Shown here: positions 8,316 through 17,349 of the stretch, piece by piece
How the letters are laid out: every line of letters starts with the position of its first letter
Position numbering within the stretch: the first letter of the stretch is position 1
Origin: Polymorphum gilvum SL003B-26A1
GTDB lineage: Bacteria > Pseudomonadota > Alphaproteobacteria > Rhizobiales > Stappiaceae
Direction: 5' to 3'
Length of the DNA: 64,000 nucleotides
Assembly: GCF_000192745.1 (NCBI RefSeq)
Contig: NC_015259.1
Span: 3,735,001-3,799,000, forward strand
Position numbers and translations under genes: made by a program
Notes under the pieces: generated by a model
Seen by the model: the letters and a program-made list of their open reading frames with translations, nothing else
What the model was told of the DNA's origin: nothing
Database searches by the model: none

Positions 8316-9323
8316 TCACCGCTCCATCGCGAACACGAGAGCGCGGTAGACGGAGACCGGATGGGCGGACAAATGCCCTTCTCCGTCAAGGACTTCGAAG
8401 GTCAGATCGATCTGACCGGCGCCGCGCTCGGCAATCAGTTCGGCGAGGTCGCGGGCGCGGCCGACCATGCGGTTGCCGGCAACCCAGGCCCTGCGCCGTA
8501 CCAAGTCGCCGGGCTGCTGCCGCTCCCACCGGGTGAGGTCCTCCTCCTGCGATCCCACGGTCAAGCGCAAGGGAATCGGGACGGCCAACGCCTCCCCCGC
8601 CCGGTCGAAGAAGGCGGTCGCCTCGCGCAGCATCTGGCCGTTGTTGACCCACAGCGACGCGCTGCTCGCCACATAGGCATCGAAACTGTCCGGCCGCGTG
8701 AACAGGGCATGCAGGGTCATCAGCCCCCCGAGCGAATGGCCGTAAAGGGTCTCACGCTCCGGATCGACCGGAAAGCGGGCCGAAACGAACGGTTTGACCT
8801 CCTGCACCAGCATGTCCAGATAGACATCGCCGCCACCAAGCGGCGACCAGGGCTTGCCGTGCGGGCGCTCGGGCATGTCGAAGCGGCCGGCGGGATGGTC
8901 GCTCGGCGGGGTCATGTCCAGGAGGCGACGGTCGGTGTCGAGCCGGCGGTCCGGATAGCCGACGGCGACGATCACGGGCGGCGCCTTGCCGACTGAGCGG
9001 CCCGTCATCGCGAGGTTCTCGGCGAGACCAGCGAAGAGCGTGAAGCTGAAGTCCGCATCAAAGCTGTAGACGACCGGAAAGCCGCCCACCGGGGGCTCGC
9101 CTTTCGGCGTCCAGACCGCGACGCGGACCGGCGACCCTAGCACCTTGCTGGCAATCATGTATTCGGCTGTATCGTCGATAGCGACCGGGCCGGTCGGGTC
9201 CGGCCCGCCGGCCGAGGCGGGCGCGGAGCCGACGGCGAACGGAGCGGCGGACAGGAAGGCATAAAGCAGGGCGCGGGCAGCGGCAGTACGCCAGCCCGTG
9301 GCGGTCAGGTCCACGTGCATCAT
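8316..9323 (-). CDS. Exported alpha/beta-hydrolase, esterase-D (IroE/Fes-like) family
   Basis: A 335-residue protein with a signal peptide (hydrophobic residues 12-35, AxA-type cleavage near PASA) and an alpha/beta-hydrolase core of the putative esterase family that includes siderophore-ester hydrolases such as IroE and BesA. The nucleophile elbow is YGHSLGG near residue 195; FDADF and a C-terminal GEGHLS supply the likely acid region and catalytic His. No siderophore genes are nearby, so the substrate is open. Two adjacent ATGs (9323, 9320) are possible starts. Convergent with the haemoglobin gene, 10 nt between stops. Confidence 0.85.
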   Translation of the reverse strand: MMHVDLTATGWRTAAARALLYAFLSAAPFAVGSAPASAGGPDPTGPVAIDDTAEYMIASKVLGSPVRVAVWTPKGEPPVGGFPVVYSFDADFSFTLFAGLAENLAMTGRSVGKAPPVIVAVGYPDRRLDTDRRLLDMTPPSDHPAGRFDMPERPHGKPWSPLGGGDVYLDMLVQEVKPFVSARFPVDPERETLYGHSLGGLMTLHALFTRPDSFDAYVASSASLWVNNGQMLREATAFFDRAGEALAVPIPLRLTVGSQEEDLTRWERQQPGDLVRRRAWVAGNRMVGRARDLAELIAERGAGQIDLTFEVLDGEGHLSAHPVSVYRALVFAMER

Positions 9324-9506
9324 CGATCCTCGTGCGGCGATCGCGTTCGAGCATCTCCCTCGGCACGTAGCCTAAACCAAGTCGCGGCTCAATCAAGGCG
9401 CGGCTGCCGCCTTGCCCCGCCCACGGCTTTCGTCTAGGAAACGGGCGCCTGCCGGAGCGCGGCAGGCTCGACCGCCCGGCTTTCCACCGCAAGACCCGTG
9501 ATCCGC

Positions 9507-11048
9507 ATGGCCAACCCGAAGACGCAGAAACTCAAGGCCCGCCTGCCGCGTGGTTTCGTCGACCGCAGCGCGTCCGACATCCGGGCCACGGAGGAAATGG
9601 TCGCCAGGATCAGGGCCGTCTATGAACTCTACGGCTTCGATCCGGTCGAGACGCCGATGTTCGAATACACCGACTGCCTCGGCAAGTTCCTGCCCGACAC
9701 CGACCGGCCGAACGCCGGCGTGTTTTCCGTGCAGGACGACGACGAACAGTGGATGAGCCTGCGCTACGACCTGACCGCGCCGCTGGCCCGCCACGTCGCG
9801 GAGCACATCAACGACATCCAGTTGCCGTTCCGCAGCTATCGCGCCGGCTGGGTGTTCCGCAACGAGAAGCCGGGGCCGGGACGCTTTCGCCAGTTCATGC
9901 AGTTCGACGCCGACACGGTCGGCGCGCCCGGCGTCCAGGCCGACGCCGAGATGTGCATGATGATGGCCGACACGATGGAAGCCCTCGGCATCCAGCGCGG
10001 CGACTACCTCATCCGCGTCAACAACCGCAAGGTTCTCGACGGCGTCCTGGAGGCGATCGGCCTTGCCGGGGACGACAACGGCGAACGGCGGCTGACCGTC
10101 CTGCGCGCGATGGACAAGCACGACAAGTTCGGCTCCGAAGGCGTGCGCCTGCTGCTCGGCGAAGGACGCAAGGACGAAAGCGGCGACTTCACCAAGGGCG
10201 CCGGACTTTCGGAAACGGCCATCGAGGCGATCCTGGAGATCCTCGACGCCTCGGCCATCGACGACCTGATCGACTACAGCAACGACTTCACCTTCAAGAC
10301 CGCCGCGCTGTCGAAATTCGCCATCAACCAGCACTTCCAGGAAGGCTTCGCCGAGCTGAAGCTGATTTCCGACCTGGTCAAGGCGTCCGGCTACATGTCC
10401 GACCGGATCTCGATCGATCCATCGGTCGTGCGCGGTCTCGAGTATTACACGGGGCCCGTCTACGAGGCCGAACTGCTGTTCGACGTCACCAACGAGAAGG
10501 GCGAGGTCGTCCAGTTCGGATCGGTCGGCGGCGGCGGTCGCTATGACGGGCTGGTCAAGCGCTTCACGGGGCGCGACGTGCCGGCGACCGGCTTCTCCAT
10601 CGGCGTGTCGCGGCTGATGACTGCGCTGAAGAACCTCGGCAAGCTCGGTCAGGAGGAGGTGCTGGAGCCGGTGCTCGTCACCGTCATGGACGGCGACGGC
10701 GAGGCGCTGGCGCGTTACCAGCAGATGACGCAGACGCTGCGCGCGGCCGGCATTCGCGCGGAAATGTATCAGGGCAACTGGAAGAAGTTCGGCAACCAGC
10801 TGAAATACGCCGACAAGCGCGGCTGCCCGCTGGCAATCATCCAGGGATCGGACGAGAGGGCCGCCGGCGAAGTCCAGATCAAGGACCTGATCGAGGGCAA
10901 GCGGTTGGCCGGCGAGATCGCCGACAACGTCACCTGGCGCGAGAGCCGTCCGGCGCAGGTGACTGTCGCTGAAGCCGATCTGGTCGACGCGGTGGGCAGG
11001 CTGCTCGAGAGCCAGGCGGAAGACCGCCGGCGCCAGATCGAGGGATAG
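9507..11048 (+). CDS. hisS: Histidine-tRNA ligase
   Basis: A 513-residue class II synthetase charging tRNA-His. Motif 2 is visible as [27 protein letters not shown], the histidine-A loop as [15 protein letters not shown], and motif 3 as GVSRLMTAL, followed by the C-terminal anticodon-binding domain (residues about 400-513). It is longer than E. coli HisRS (424) and belongs to the divergent alphaproteobacterial type. The same window encodes a tRNA-His that lacks G-1, consistent with altered identity recognition. The ATG at 9507 is preferred over a GTG three codons upstream. It leads a hisS-hisZ-hisG operon. Confidence 0.96.
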   Translation: MANPKTQKLKARLPRGFVDRSASDIRATEEMVARIRAVYELYGFDPVETPMFEYTDCLGKFLPDTDRPNAGVFSVQDDDEQWMSLRYDLTAPLARHVAEHINDIQLPFRSYRAGWVFRNEKPGPGRFRQFMQFDADTVGAPGVQADAEMCMMMADTMEALGIQRGDYLIRVNNRKVLDGVLEAIGLAGDDNGERRLTVLRAMDKHDKFGSEGVRLLLGEGRKDESGDFTKGAGLSETAIEAILEILDASAIDDLIDYSNDFTFKTAALSKFAINQHFQEGFAELKLISDLVKASGYMSDRISIDPSVVRGLEYYTGPVYEAELLFDVTNEKGEVVQFGSVGGGGRYDGLVKRFTGRDVPATGFSIGVSRLMTALKNLGKLGQEEVLEPVLVTVMDGDGEALARYQQMTQTLRAAGIRAEMYQGNWKKFGNQLKYADKRGCPLAIIQGSDERAAGEVQIKDLIEGKRLAGEIADNVTWRESRPAQVTVAEADLVDAVGRLLESQAEDRRRQIEG

Positions 11049-11053
11049 CAGCG

Positions 11054-12205
11054 ATGGCAGACATTGCGACGCCGCCGTTCGTGCTCGCCGAAGCGGCCTT
11101 GAGGCGGTTCGAGGACGCCGGCTATACGCGGGTCGCCCCCCCGATTCTCCAGCCGGCCGACATCTTCCTCGATCTGACCGGCGAGGACATACGCCGCCGC
11201 CTGTTCCTGACGAACGGCTCGGACGGACCGGACCTGTGCCTGCGGCCGGACTTCACCATTCCCGTGTGCCGGCAACACCTGGAAACCGGCCCGGCCGGCA
11301 GGCAGGCCGCCTATTGCTATGCCGGACCCGTGTTCCGCCAGCGCCCCGGCGCCCTCGGCGAGATCCCGCAGATCGGGGCGGAAAGCATCGGGAGAAGCGA
11401 CCACGAAGCCGCGGATGCCGGCATCCTCGCCCTGGCCGTCGCAGCGCTCGACGATTTCGGCATCGGCGACGTGACGATCCGGATCGGCGACGAGACGCTG
11501 TTCACCGCCATTCTGTCCGGCTTAGACCTGCCGCTCGCATGGCAGCGACGCCTGCGGGACCTGTTCGGCGAGACCGACAAGCTGGCTGCGGCAGTCGCCC
11601 GCATGGCCGGCGAAGGCGGCAGCGAGGACGACGGCCGCGGCGTTCGCCTCGGCTTCCTTGCCGCACTCGAAGGCGCCGATCCCGACGCGGCGCAGGCGGT
11701 GGTCGAAGACCTGTTGTCGATCGCCGGCATCTCGGCGGTCGGCGGCCGCACGGCGAGCGAGATCGCCGAGCGGTTCCTCGAGCAGGCGGCGCTGGCGAGC
11801 GGGTCCGGCGCCCATCGCGATGCGGCCGACATTCTCCGGCGCTATCTGTCGATCAGCGGCGCTCCGGATGCGGCCCTCGCGGATCTCGACGGGTTTGTCC
11901 GCGCCAGCGGCATCGACCTGACGGGTCCGATCGATGCCTTCCGCAGGCGGCTCGAGGCGATCGAAGCGCAGGGAATCGCAACCGCCCGGATGACGTTCGA
12001 GGCGAGCTTCGGCCGCAGGCTGGACTACTACACCGGCTTCGTGTTCGAGATCCACGCTGCGCGCAGTCCGGTCCCGGGACAGATCGTCGGCGGGGGCCGC
12101 TACGACCGGCTCGTCAAGCTGCTGGGAGCGGAGACCGAAGTGCCGGCCGTCGGTTTCTCCATGTGGCTCGACCGCATAGGCGCCCTTTCGGGGACACACG
12201 TATGA
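11054..12205 (+). CDS. hisZ: ATP phosphoribosyltransferase regulatory subunit
   Basis: A 383-residue paralogue of the HisRS catalytic core. It keeps [14 protein letters not shown] and FRQRPG (motif 2-like) and [15 protein letters not shown] with VGGGRYDRL, but lacks an anticodon-binding domain. HisZ assembles with HisG and gives histidine feedback control to the first step of histidine biosynthesis. It begins 5 nt after hisS and its stop overlaps the hisG start in an ATGA junction, implying translational coupling and equal expression. Confidence 0.95.
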   Translation: MADIATPPFVLAEAALRRFEDAGYTRVAPPILQPADIFLDLTGEDIRRRLFLTNGSDGPDLCLRPDFTIPVCRQHLETGPAGRQAAYCYAGPVFRQRPGALGEIPQIGAESIGRSDHEAADAGILALAVAALDDFGIGDVTIRIGDETLFTAILSGLDLPLAWQRRLRDLFGETDKLAAAVARMAGEGGSEDDGRGVRLGFLAALEGADPDAAQAVVEDLLSIAGISAVGGRTASEIAERFLEQAALASGSGAHRDAADILRRYLSISGAPDAALADLDGFVRASGIDLTGPIDAFRRRLEAIEAQGIATARMTFEASFGRRLDYYTGFVFEIHAARSPVPGQIVGGGRYDRLVKLLGAETEVPAVGFSMWLDRIGALSGTHV

Positions 12206-13173
12206 CCAGGCTGACCATCGCCATTCCGTCCAAGGGACGACTGCAGGAGAACACCCACGATTTCTTCGGACGTGCCGGCCTGAAGATCCAGCAGCCGGGC
12301 GGCTCTCGCGACTACCGCGGCACGATCAAGGGCCTCGACGACGTCGAGATTGCCTTCCTGTCGGCGTCGGAGATCGCGCGGGAACTGGCTGAAGGCAGCG
12401 TCCATTTCGGCATCACCGGTCTGGACCTTGTCCACGAGACGATCGCCGATCCGGACCGCTCCGTGCACATCGTCACGCCTCTCGGCTTCGGCCCGGCGGA
12501 TGTGGTCGTCGCGCTGCCCAAGGCCTGGATCGACGTCGAGACCATGGCCGACCTCGGCGACGTCGCCTCCGATTTCCGCAACCGGCACGGCCGGCGCCTG
12601 CGGGTGGCGACGAAATACGTCCATCTGACGCGGGCGTTCTTTGCCCGCCACGGCATTGCCGACTATCGCATCGTCGAGAGCGCCGGAGCCACGGAAGGCG
12701 CTCCGGCAGCCGGTTCGGCCGAACTCATCGTCGACATCACAACCACCGGCTCCACGCTGGAAGCCAACAATCTCAAGGTGCTCCGCGACGGCGTGATCCT
12801 GAAAAGCCAGGCGCACCTGGTTGCCTCGCTCAGCGCCGACTGGAGCGTCACGGCCCTTGCCGCGGCACGCACGATCCTGGACCGGGTCGCCGCGGAGGAA
12901 ACCGCCCGCGGCATGCGGCTCGTGCGCGCCGTGGTCGCCGATCCGGCAAAAGCCTTCGCGGAAGCGGCCCGCCTCGGCGCTGAGCTGCCCTATGGGACAC
13001 CAGCGGCGGGCGCCGCCCTGTGCCTGTTGTGCCCGAAGGACGCGGTGCCGGATTGCGCCTCCCTGCTGATCGCCCACGGCGCGGAGACCGCGAGCGTCGA
13101 GACGCCCGACTACATCTTCCGCCGGACGAATCCCCTTTTCGATCCCCTCGCGGCGAAGGTGGACGGCCGGTAG
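12202..13173 (+). CDS. hisG: ATP phosphoribosyltransferase catalytic subunit
   Basis: A 323-residue enzyme condensing ATP and PRPP to phosphoribosyl-ATP, the first step of histidine synthesis. Motifs seen: AIPSKGRL at the N-terminus, GITGLDLV, and the PRPP loop in [19 protein letters not shown]. It is about 100 residues longer than the classical short HisG that pairs with HisZ. The extra C-terminal segment (from about residue 215, ending [15 protein letters not shown]) is typical of alphaproteobacterial HisG and is not obviously the ACT-like regulatory domain of long HisG. It overlaps hisZ by 4 nt. Confidence 0.95.
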   Translation: MTRLTIAIPSKGRLQENTHDFFGRAGLKIQQPGGSRDYRGTIKGLDDVEIAFLSASEIARELAEGSVHFGITGLDLVHETIADPDRSVHIVTPLGFGPADVVVALPKAWIDVETMADLGDVASDFRNRHGRRLRVATKYVHLTRAFFARHGIADYRIVESAGATEGAPAAGSAELIVDITTTGSTLEANNLKVLRDGVILKSQAHLVASLSADWSVTALAAARTILDRVAAEETARGMRLVRAVVADPAKAFAEAARLGAELPYGTPAAGAALCLLCPKDAVPDCASLLIAHGAETASVETPDYIFRRTNPLFDPLAAKVDGR

Positions 13174-13218
13174 CACCGGCCGCCAGGCATCAGCAGGCTC
13201 GGTTGGCCGACCTGAGGC

Positions 13219-13250
13219 AAAAAAAGACCGCCCCGGGGTCTAGGGCGGCC
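13219..13250 (-). terminator. Intrinsic terminator, leftward
   Basis: CCGCCC/GGGCGG stem with a 9-nt loop, immediately followed on the minus strand by seven T residues. It lies 116 nt beyond the tag stop codon, between the convergent hisG and tag genes. Confidence 0.65.
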
Positions 13251-13365
13251 GTGAAGTTACGGACGACCCCGGCCTTTGTGGGGCAGCCGGCGTCAACCGA
13301 GCAAGAGCCGACCATCCTTTGACGATGGTGCGACAGCATCTTTACGCATCCACCGCCACCGCGGA

Positions 13366-13995
13366 TCACGGACGGCGGAAGGCCTGGCGCTCCGCCTCCA
13401 CCACCGGCCGCACGCAGCAACCGTCCAGATGGTCGTTGACCAGCCCCATGGCCTGCATGAAGGCATAGACCGTCGTCGGCCCGACGAAGCTCCAGCCGCG
13501 CTTCTTCAGGTCCTTCGATAAGGCGACGCTGGTGGGCGAGGTCGACATCGCACGCAAGGTGGCACGGTCAAAGCGGTCCGGACGCTCTCCGGTATCGGGC
13601 TCGAACCGCCAGAAGTAAGCGGCAAGCGATCCGAATTCGTCCGCGAGATCGCACGCGCGGCGCGCGTTGTTGATGGTCGAGACGATCTTGCCCCGATGGC
13701 GCACGATGCCGGGATCGGCAAGGCAGCGCCCGACCTCCGCATCACCGAAACGGGCGATCTGTTCGAAGTCGAAACCGGCAAAGGCCGCCCTGAAATTCTC
13801 GCGCTTGCGCAGGATGGTCAGCCACGACAAGCCGGACTGGAACCCCTCGAGGCAAATCTTCTCGAACAGGCGCCGGTCGTCGGAGACCGGCCTGCCCCAT
13901 TCAAGATCGTGATAGGCCTGATAGTCCTCCAGGCCACCGTGCCACCAGCAGCGCCGCCTGCCATCGGCGCCTTCGATCAAGCCGGCGTCGTCCAT
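13366..13995 (-). CDS. tag: DNA-3-methyladenine glycosylase I
   Basis: A 209-residue TagA-type glycosylase removing 3-methyladenine from alkylated DNA. Signatures: CWWHGGLEDYQAYHDLEWG at the N-terminus, FEKICLEGFQSGLSW with the catalytic-pocket Glu/Trp, and the helix-hairpin-helix region RHRGKIVSTINNA. The zinc-binding Cys/His set at both termini is present (Cys near residue 14; His and Cys in NDHLDGCC). The ATG at 13995 has a textbook AGGAGGT 4 nt upstream; an in-frame upstream start is rejected for that reason. Confidence 0.93.
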   Translation of the reverse strand: MDDAGLIEGADGRRRCWWHGGLEDYQAYHDLEWGRPVSDDRRLFEKICLEGFQSGLSWLTILRKRENFRAAFAGFDFEQIARFGDAEVGRCLADPGIVRHRGKIVSTINNARRACDLADEFGSLAAYFWRFEPDTGERPDRFDRATLRAMSTSPTSVALSKDLKKRGWSFVGPTTVYAFMQAMGLVNDHLDGCCVRPVVEAERQAFRRP

Positions 13996-14127
13996 ACCAC
14001 CTCCTGAAAGTGTTCTCTTTTTGTTCCTATCAGATATTATCGCTTGCCGCCAGCACAAAGGCCGCCCGGAAGGGCGGCCAGCGATGGAAACGCGCGTTGC
14101 CCCTGAGCCGGGATACCTACCGTGCGG

Positions 14128-14859
14128 TCAGGCGAACAGGGCGTCGATGTCGTCCTGGGTGGCGACGTCGGTGTCGGTCTTCAGCGACGGACCGTTCAGC
14201 AGGGCCGCGTCGCCCTCCGCACGGGCGCGCATTTCGACCTCGATTTCGGTGAAGGTCTCGATGCCGCCCCAGATCTCCATCATGTCGATGATGCGTTCCT
14301 CGATGAACCGCAACGTGCCAACGACCTTGGTGATGCGCTGACCGGTGAGATCCTGGAAGTTGCAGGCTTCGAAAATCTGGATCACGCGCTCCTGGATGTC
14401 CTGGGCCAGTTCGCGGTCCTGTCCCTTGATGCGCGCCGACAGGGTGTTGGCCGTCTCGTCGATGAACTCGGCAGCCGACAGGATGGCTTCCGTTGCGCCC
14501 TCGGTGCCGTCGACGACCGCGTCGAGTTCGTTGGCGACGCGGGTCATCTCCTCGCCTTCCGAACCGGTCGTGTGATGGAGGGCGGCGATTTCCTTCTTGG
14601 TCCGGTTGATCGCCTCGTAGATCGAATCGAGTTCGGCCTTCAGCCTGGAGGCTTCACTGAGTTCGCGCCGGAACTCCTGCAGAACCTGATCGCTCATCGA
14701 CTTGGCGTCGGGGCCGCCGGAAACGATCGATCTCAGGGCGGCGATTTCCGCCATCAACTCACGGTGCCGTTGCTCTTCGCGGGTTTCTACAGGTCCGCCA
14801 GCGCCCAAGCTTTCGCGGAACAGGCTTTCAGCCCGAAATGCACGCCTCACCGCAGCCAT
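14128..14859 (-). CDS. cheZ: CheZ-like CheY-phosphate phosphatase
   Basis: A 243-residue helical protein of the CheZ family. The active-site helix reads EACNFQDLTGQRITKVV, keeping the Asp and Gln that catalyse CheY-P dephosphorylation. The extreme C-terminus is TQDDIDALFA, the acidic peptide type that docks on CheY-P and that also resembles the FliM N-terminal CheY-binding motif. A long antiparallel coiled coil occupies residues about 40-180. The start is ambiguous: ATG 14859 follows GGGAG, while a TTG at 14904 (15 codons longer) also has AGAGGAG 4 nt before it. No other chemotaxis genes are present. Confidence 0.85.
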   Translation of the reverse strand: MAAVRRAFRAESLFRESLGAGGPVETREEQRHRELMAEIAALRSIVSGGPDAKSMSDQVLQEFRRELSEASRLKAELDSIYEAINRTKKEIAALHHTTGSEGEEMTRVANELDAVVDGTEGATEAILSAAEFIDETANTLSARIKGQDRELAQDIQERVIQIFEACNFQDLTGQRITKVVGTLRFIEERIIDMMEIWGGIETFTEIEVEMRARAEGDAALLNGPSLKTDTDVATQDDIDALFA

Positions 14860-15092
14860 ACCCACTCCCGTCCTCTTCAGCCAGTGCCCGTCGTGGTTCC
14901 CCAACGCGCTCCTCTTTTTAGAGACGGAAGTTTAAAGAAATGTTCCCTGAGGACGTCCTGTAGCGATTTCCGGCCAGTTTTCAGCATATTGGGGTGATTT
15001 CAGCGTCCTCAAGAGATACAGTCGCGCTCGCCGTCCAGCGGCCCAACGGCTGCCTTCCTTCGCGGATCCGATGCCGAGTTGACCAACGCCCG

Positions 15093-15806
15093 ATGCGCCG
15101 ACTGCTACTCCTTGCATTGCTTCTGATCACGGTCGCGCCGGCCAGGTCTCTGGCCGCATCGGACACGTTCTCGACGGAAGAACTCATGGCCGGTTTCGTC
15201 AACACGGTTTTCGGTCTGGAATACCGCTCATGGAGCTGGCAACCGTATCTGGTGAAGAAATACACCCGGCCGGTCCGCTTCCAGGTCCATAACCTGGCAC
15301 GCCGAAACCGCACGGCAACGGTGGAGGCCTTCGTCCGCGAGATCGACCGCAAGATCCACGGACTGTCGGCCTCGATGGCGGCAACGCCGGAGGAGGCCAA
15401 CTTCCACGTCTTCGTCGTCGACCGGTCCCAATATGTCGATGTCGTGCGCCGGGACATCTATCGCGACATGACCGCAACGGCGCCCGGCCGATGCCTGGTG
15501 CGGGTGGAATCCGGGCGCCGGGGCATCACCCGCTCGTCGGCGGTGATCGTTTCCGACGAGGGCGAATTTCTGTTCAACCGCTGCCTGGTCGAAGAGATCC
15601 TGCAGGGGCTCGGTCCCATGAACGACGACCCCAGCCTGGCCCATTCCGTCTTCAACGACTATTCGCGACACAGCCGGTTCACCGCCTTCGACCAGTTCCT
15701 GCTGAACATGCTCTACGATCCGCGCGTGAAACCGGGCATGAACCGGCCGCAGATGGAAGAGATCCTGCCCGTGATCGTGCGCGACGTACGACGGCGGCTG
15801 AATTAA
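15093..15806 (+). CDS. DUF2927 domain exported protein
   Basis: A 237-residue protein with a clear signal peptide (MRRLLLLALLLITVAPARSLAA). The rest matches the DUF2927 family, including RCLVRVESG, the FNRCLVEEILQGLGPMND stretch and FTAFDQFLLNMLYDPRVKPGM. In this family an HExxH-like zincin signature is degenerate (VEEILQGLG), so it may be an inactive relative of metalloproteases. The ATG at 15093 is preferred to a start 33 codons upstream because it begins the signal peptide. Single gene; function unknown. Confidence 0.8.
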   Translation: MRRLLLLALLLITVAPARSLAASDTFSTEELMAGFVNTVFGLEYRSWSWQPYLVKKYTRPVRFQVHNLARRNRTATVEAFVREIDRKIHGLSASMAATPEEANFHVFVVDRSQYVDVVRRDIYRDMTATAPGRCLVRVESGRRGITRSSAVIVSDEGEFLFNRCLVEEILQGLGPMNDDPSLAHSVFNDYSRHSRFTAFDQFLLNMLYDPRVKPGMNRPQMEEILPVIVRDVRRRLN

Positions 15807-16086
15807 CCACGAAAGCGACGAAATCGAAGACGGATCAACCGGCTCGGCGGACCGTTCGCGGACGCGCGGTGCTGCTGCAGCCGACCGGTAACCCTGTTTG
15901 GAAACGGCTTGCTAACCCTGCCGGCAGATTGCTGGACGGGTTACCGTCCGATTCACCATTCCCATCGTCAATTTTCCTAAAATCGGATCGATCGCTGCCG
16001 CAGCCAGCTCCCGGTCCCGGTGCTTGACCGGGGCACCAGGCCGCGGCGGTTCCCGGTTTCAAGACGATTGGTAGAGGGTACCGTCG

Positions 16087-16812
16087 ATGAAACGCATTGC
16101 CTCGCTTGTCCTGGCCGCCGTGCTGAGCGCCGTTTCGGCCGGCGCGAATGCCGGCACCTCCGGAAGGGCGTCGCCGCCGCCGCTCGTTCTGAGCCCCAAT
16201 CTGGCCGAACCGTGGGTGCTGCAGTTGCAGCCGCGTCGACAGCGGGGAACCGAAATGCCCGCGCAAGGCGCCGTCATGCCGCGCCTGTTCCGCCCGTCCC
16301 AGCCGGTCCAGTCGCAGATCGCGCATGCCCAGCCGGCGCGCACCCAGACGCCGCGGCACAGGCAGATCGCACCGCAGTACCTGCCGACGATCGTCGACTA
16401 CGACGGGCCGCACGCGCCCGGAACGATCGTGGTCGACACGAACGCCCGCTACCTTTACCTCGTCCAGCGCGGGGGCACGGCGCGCCGCTACGGCATCGGC
16501 GTCGGACGCCCCGGCTTCGAATGGGCGGGAACCCACACGGTCACCCGCAAGGCGGAATGGCCGGACTGGCGCCCACCGTCGGAGATGCGCCAACGCCAGC
16601 CCGACCTGCCGGAATTCATGCCCGGCGGGCCGCAGAACCCGCTCGGCGCGCGGGCGCTCTATCTCGGCTCGACGCTGTACCGCATCCACGGCTCCAACGA
16701 GCCCTGGACGATCGGACATGCCGTGTCGTCCGGCTGCATCCGCATGCGCAACGAGGACGTGACCGACCTGTATCAACGGGTCGGCGTCGGCACCAAGGTG
16801 CACGTCATCTGA
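16087..16812 (+). CDS. L,D-transpeptidase, YkuD family
   Basis: A 241-residue exported enzyme: signal peptide residues 1-22 (ending GANAG), a Pro/Gln/Arg-rich linker to about residue 100, then a YkuD domain. The catalytic signature reads IHGSNEPWTIGHAVSSGCIRM with the nucleophilic Cys near residue 217 and its His partner near 200. Such enzymes form 3-3 peptidoglycan crosslinks or attach proteins to peptidoglycan in the periplasm. Monocistronic in appearance, with a 280-bp upstream region in which I find no certain site. Confidence 0.93.
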   Translation: MKRIASLVLAAVLSAVSAGANAGTSGRASPPPLVLSPNLAEPWVLQLQPRRQRGTEMPAQGAVMPRLFRPSQPVQSQIAHAQPARTQTPRHRQIAPQYLPTIVDYDGPHAPGTIVVDTNARYLYLVQRGGTARRYGIGVGRPGFEWAGTHTVTRKAEWPDWRPPSEMRQRQPDLPEFMPGGPQNPLGARALYLGSTLYRIHGSNEPWTIGHAVSSGCIRMRNEDVTDLYQRVGVGTKVHVI

Positions 16813-16903
16813 TCCCGAACGCGTCGTCGCGGCCGAGGCTTGACCTTCCCCCTGCTGGAAGGATGAGAGTCCGTCTGCCGCAAGACAGTGCCCGGAAGCG
16901 ATC

Positions 16904-17320
16904 ATGATGCCGAAACCACAGCCCTCCGTCCGGATCCTGGCCGCAGCCGTCGTCATCGGCGTTGCCGGCGCCGGGGCCTACGGCTGGCTCGGCAGGGCCG
17001 GCGACGTGCCAATACCGCCGAAGGTCTCCGCGCTCCGAACCGACACGACGGGAACGGGACAGGCGGCGTTCGACACCTATTGCGCCGAATGTCACGGCAC
17101 CAAGGGAACCGGGACGGCGAACGGGCCGCCTCTCGTTCACAAGATCTACGAGCCTTCCCATCACGCAGACGGTACCTTCGTTCTGGCCGTCCGCCGCGGG
17201 GTGCGGGCCCATCACTGGGGCTTCGGCGACATGCCGCCGGTGGAGGATGTCGGCGACGGCGAGATCGCCGCGATCATCGACTTCATCCGGGCCGAGCAAC
17301 GGCGGAACGGGATCTTCTGA
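16904..17320 (+). CDS. Membrane-anchored c-type cytochrome
   Basis: A 138-residue protein with an uncleaved N-terminal anchor (residues 10-29) and one class I haem c domain. Haem attachment is CAECH near residue 60; the distal Met is probably in FGDMPP near residue 107. It should carry electrons on the periplasmic side of the membrane. It lies 30 nt from the convergent glcF stop, so transfer of electrons from glycolate oxidase is conceivable but only positional inference. Two adjacent ATG codons open the gene, 6 nt after GGAAG. Confidence 0.85.
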   Translation: MMPKPQPSVRILAAAVVIGVAGAGAYGWLGRAGDVPIPPKVSALRTDTTGTGQAAFDTYCAECHGTKGTGTANGPPLVHKIYEPSHHADGTFVLAVRRGVRAHHWGFGDMPPVEDVGDGEIAAIIDFIRAEQRRNGIF

Positions 17321-17349
17321 GCCCTCCTGTCCTTAATCCGGGATCGGGT

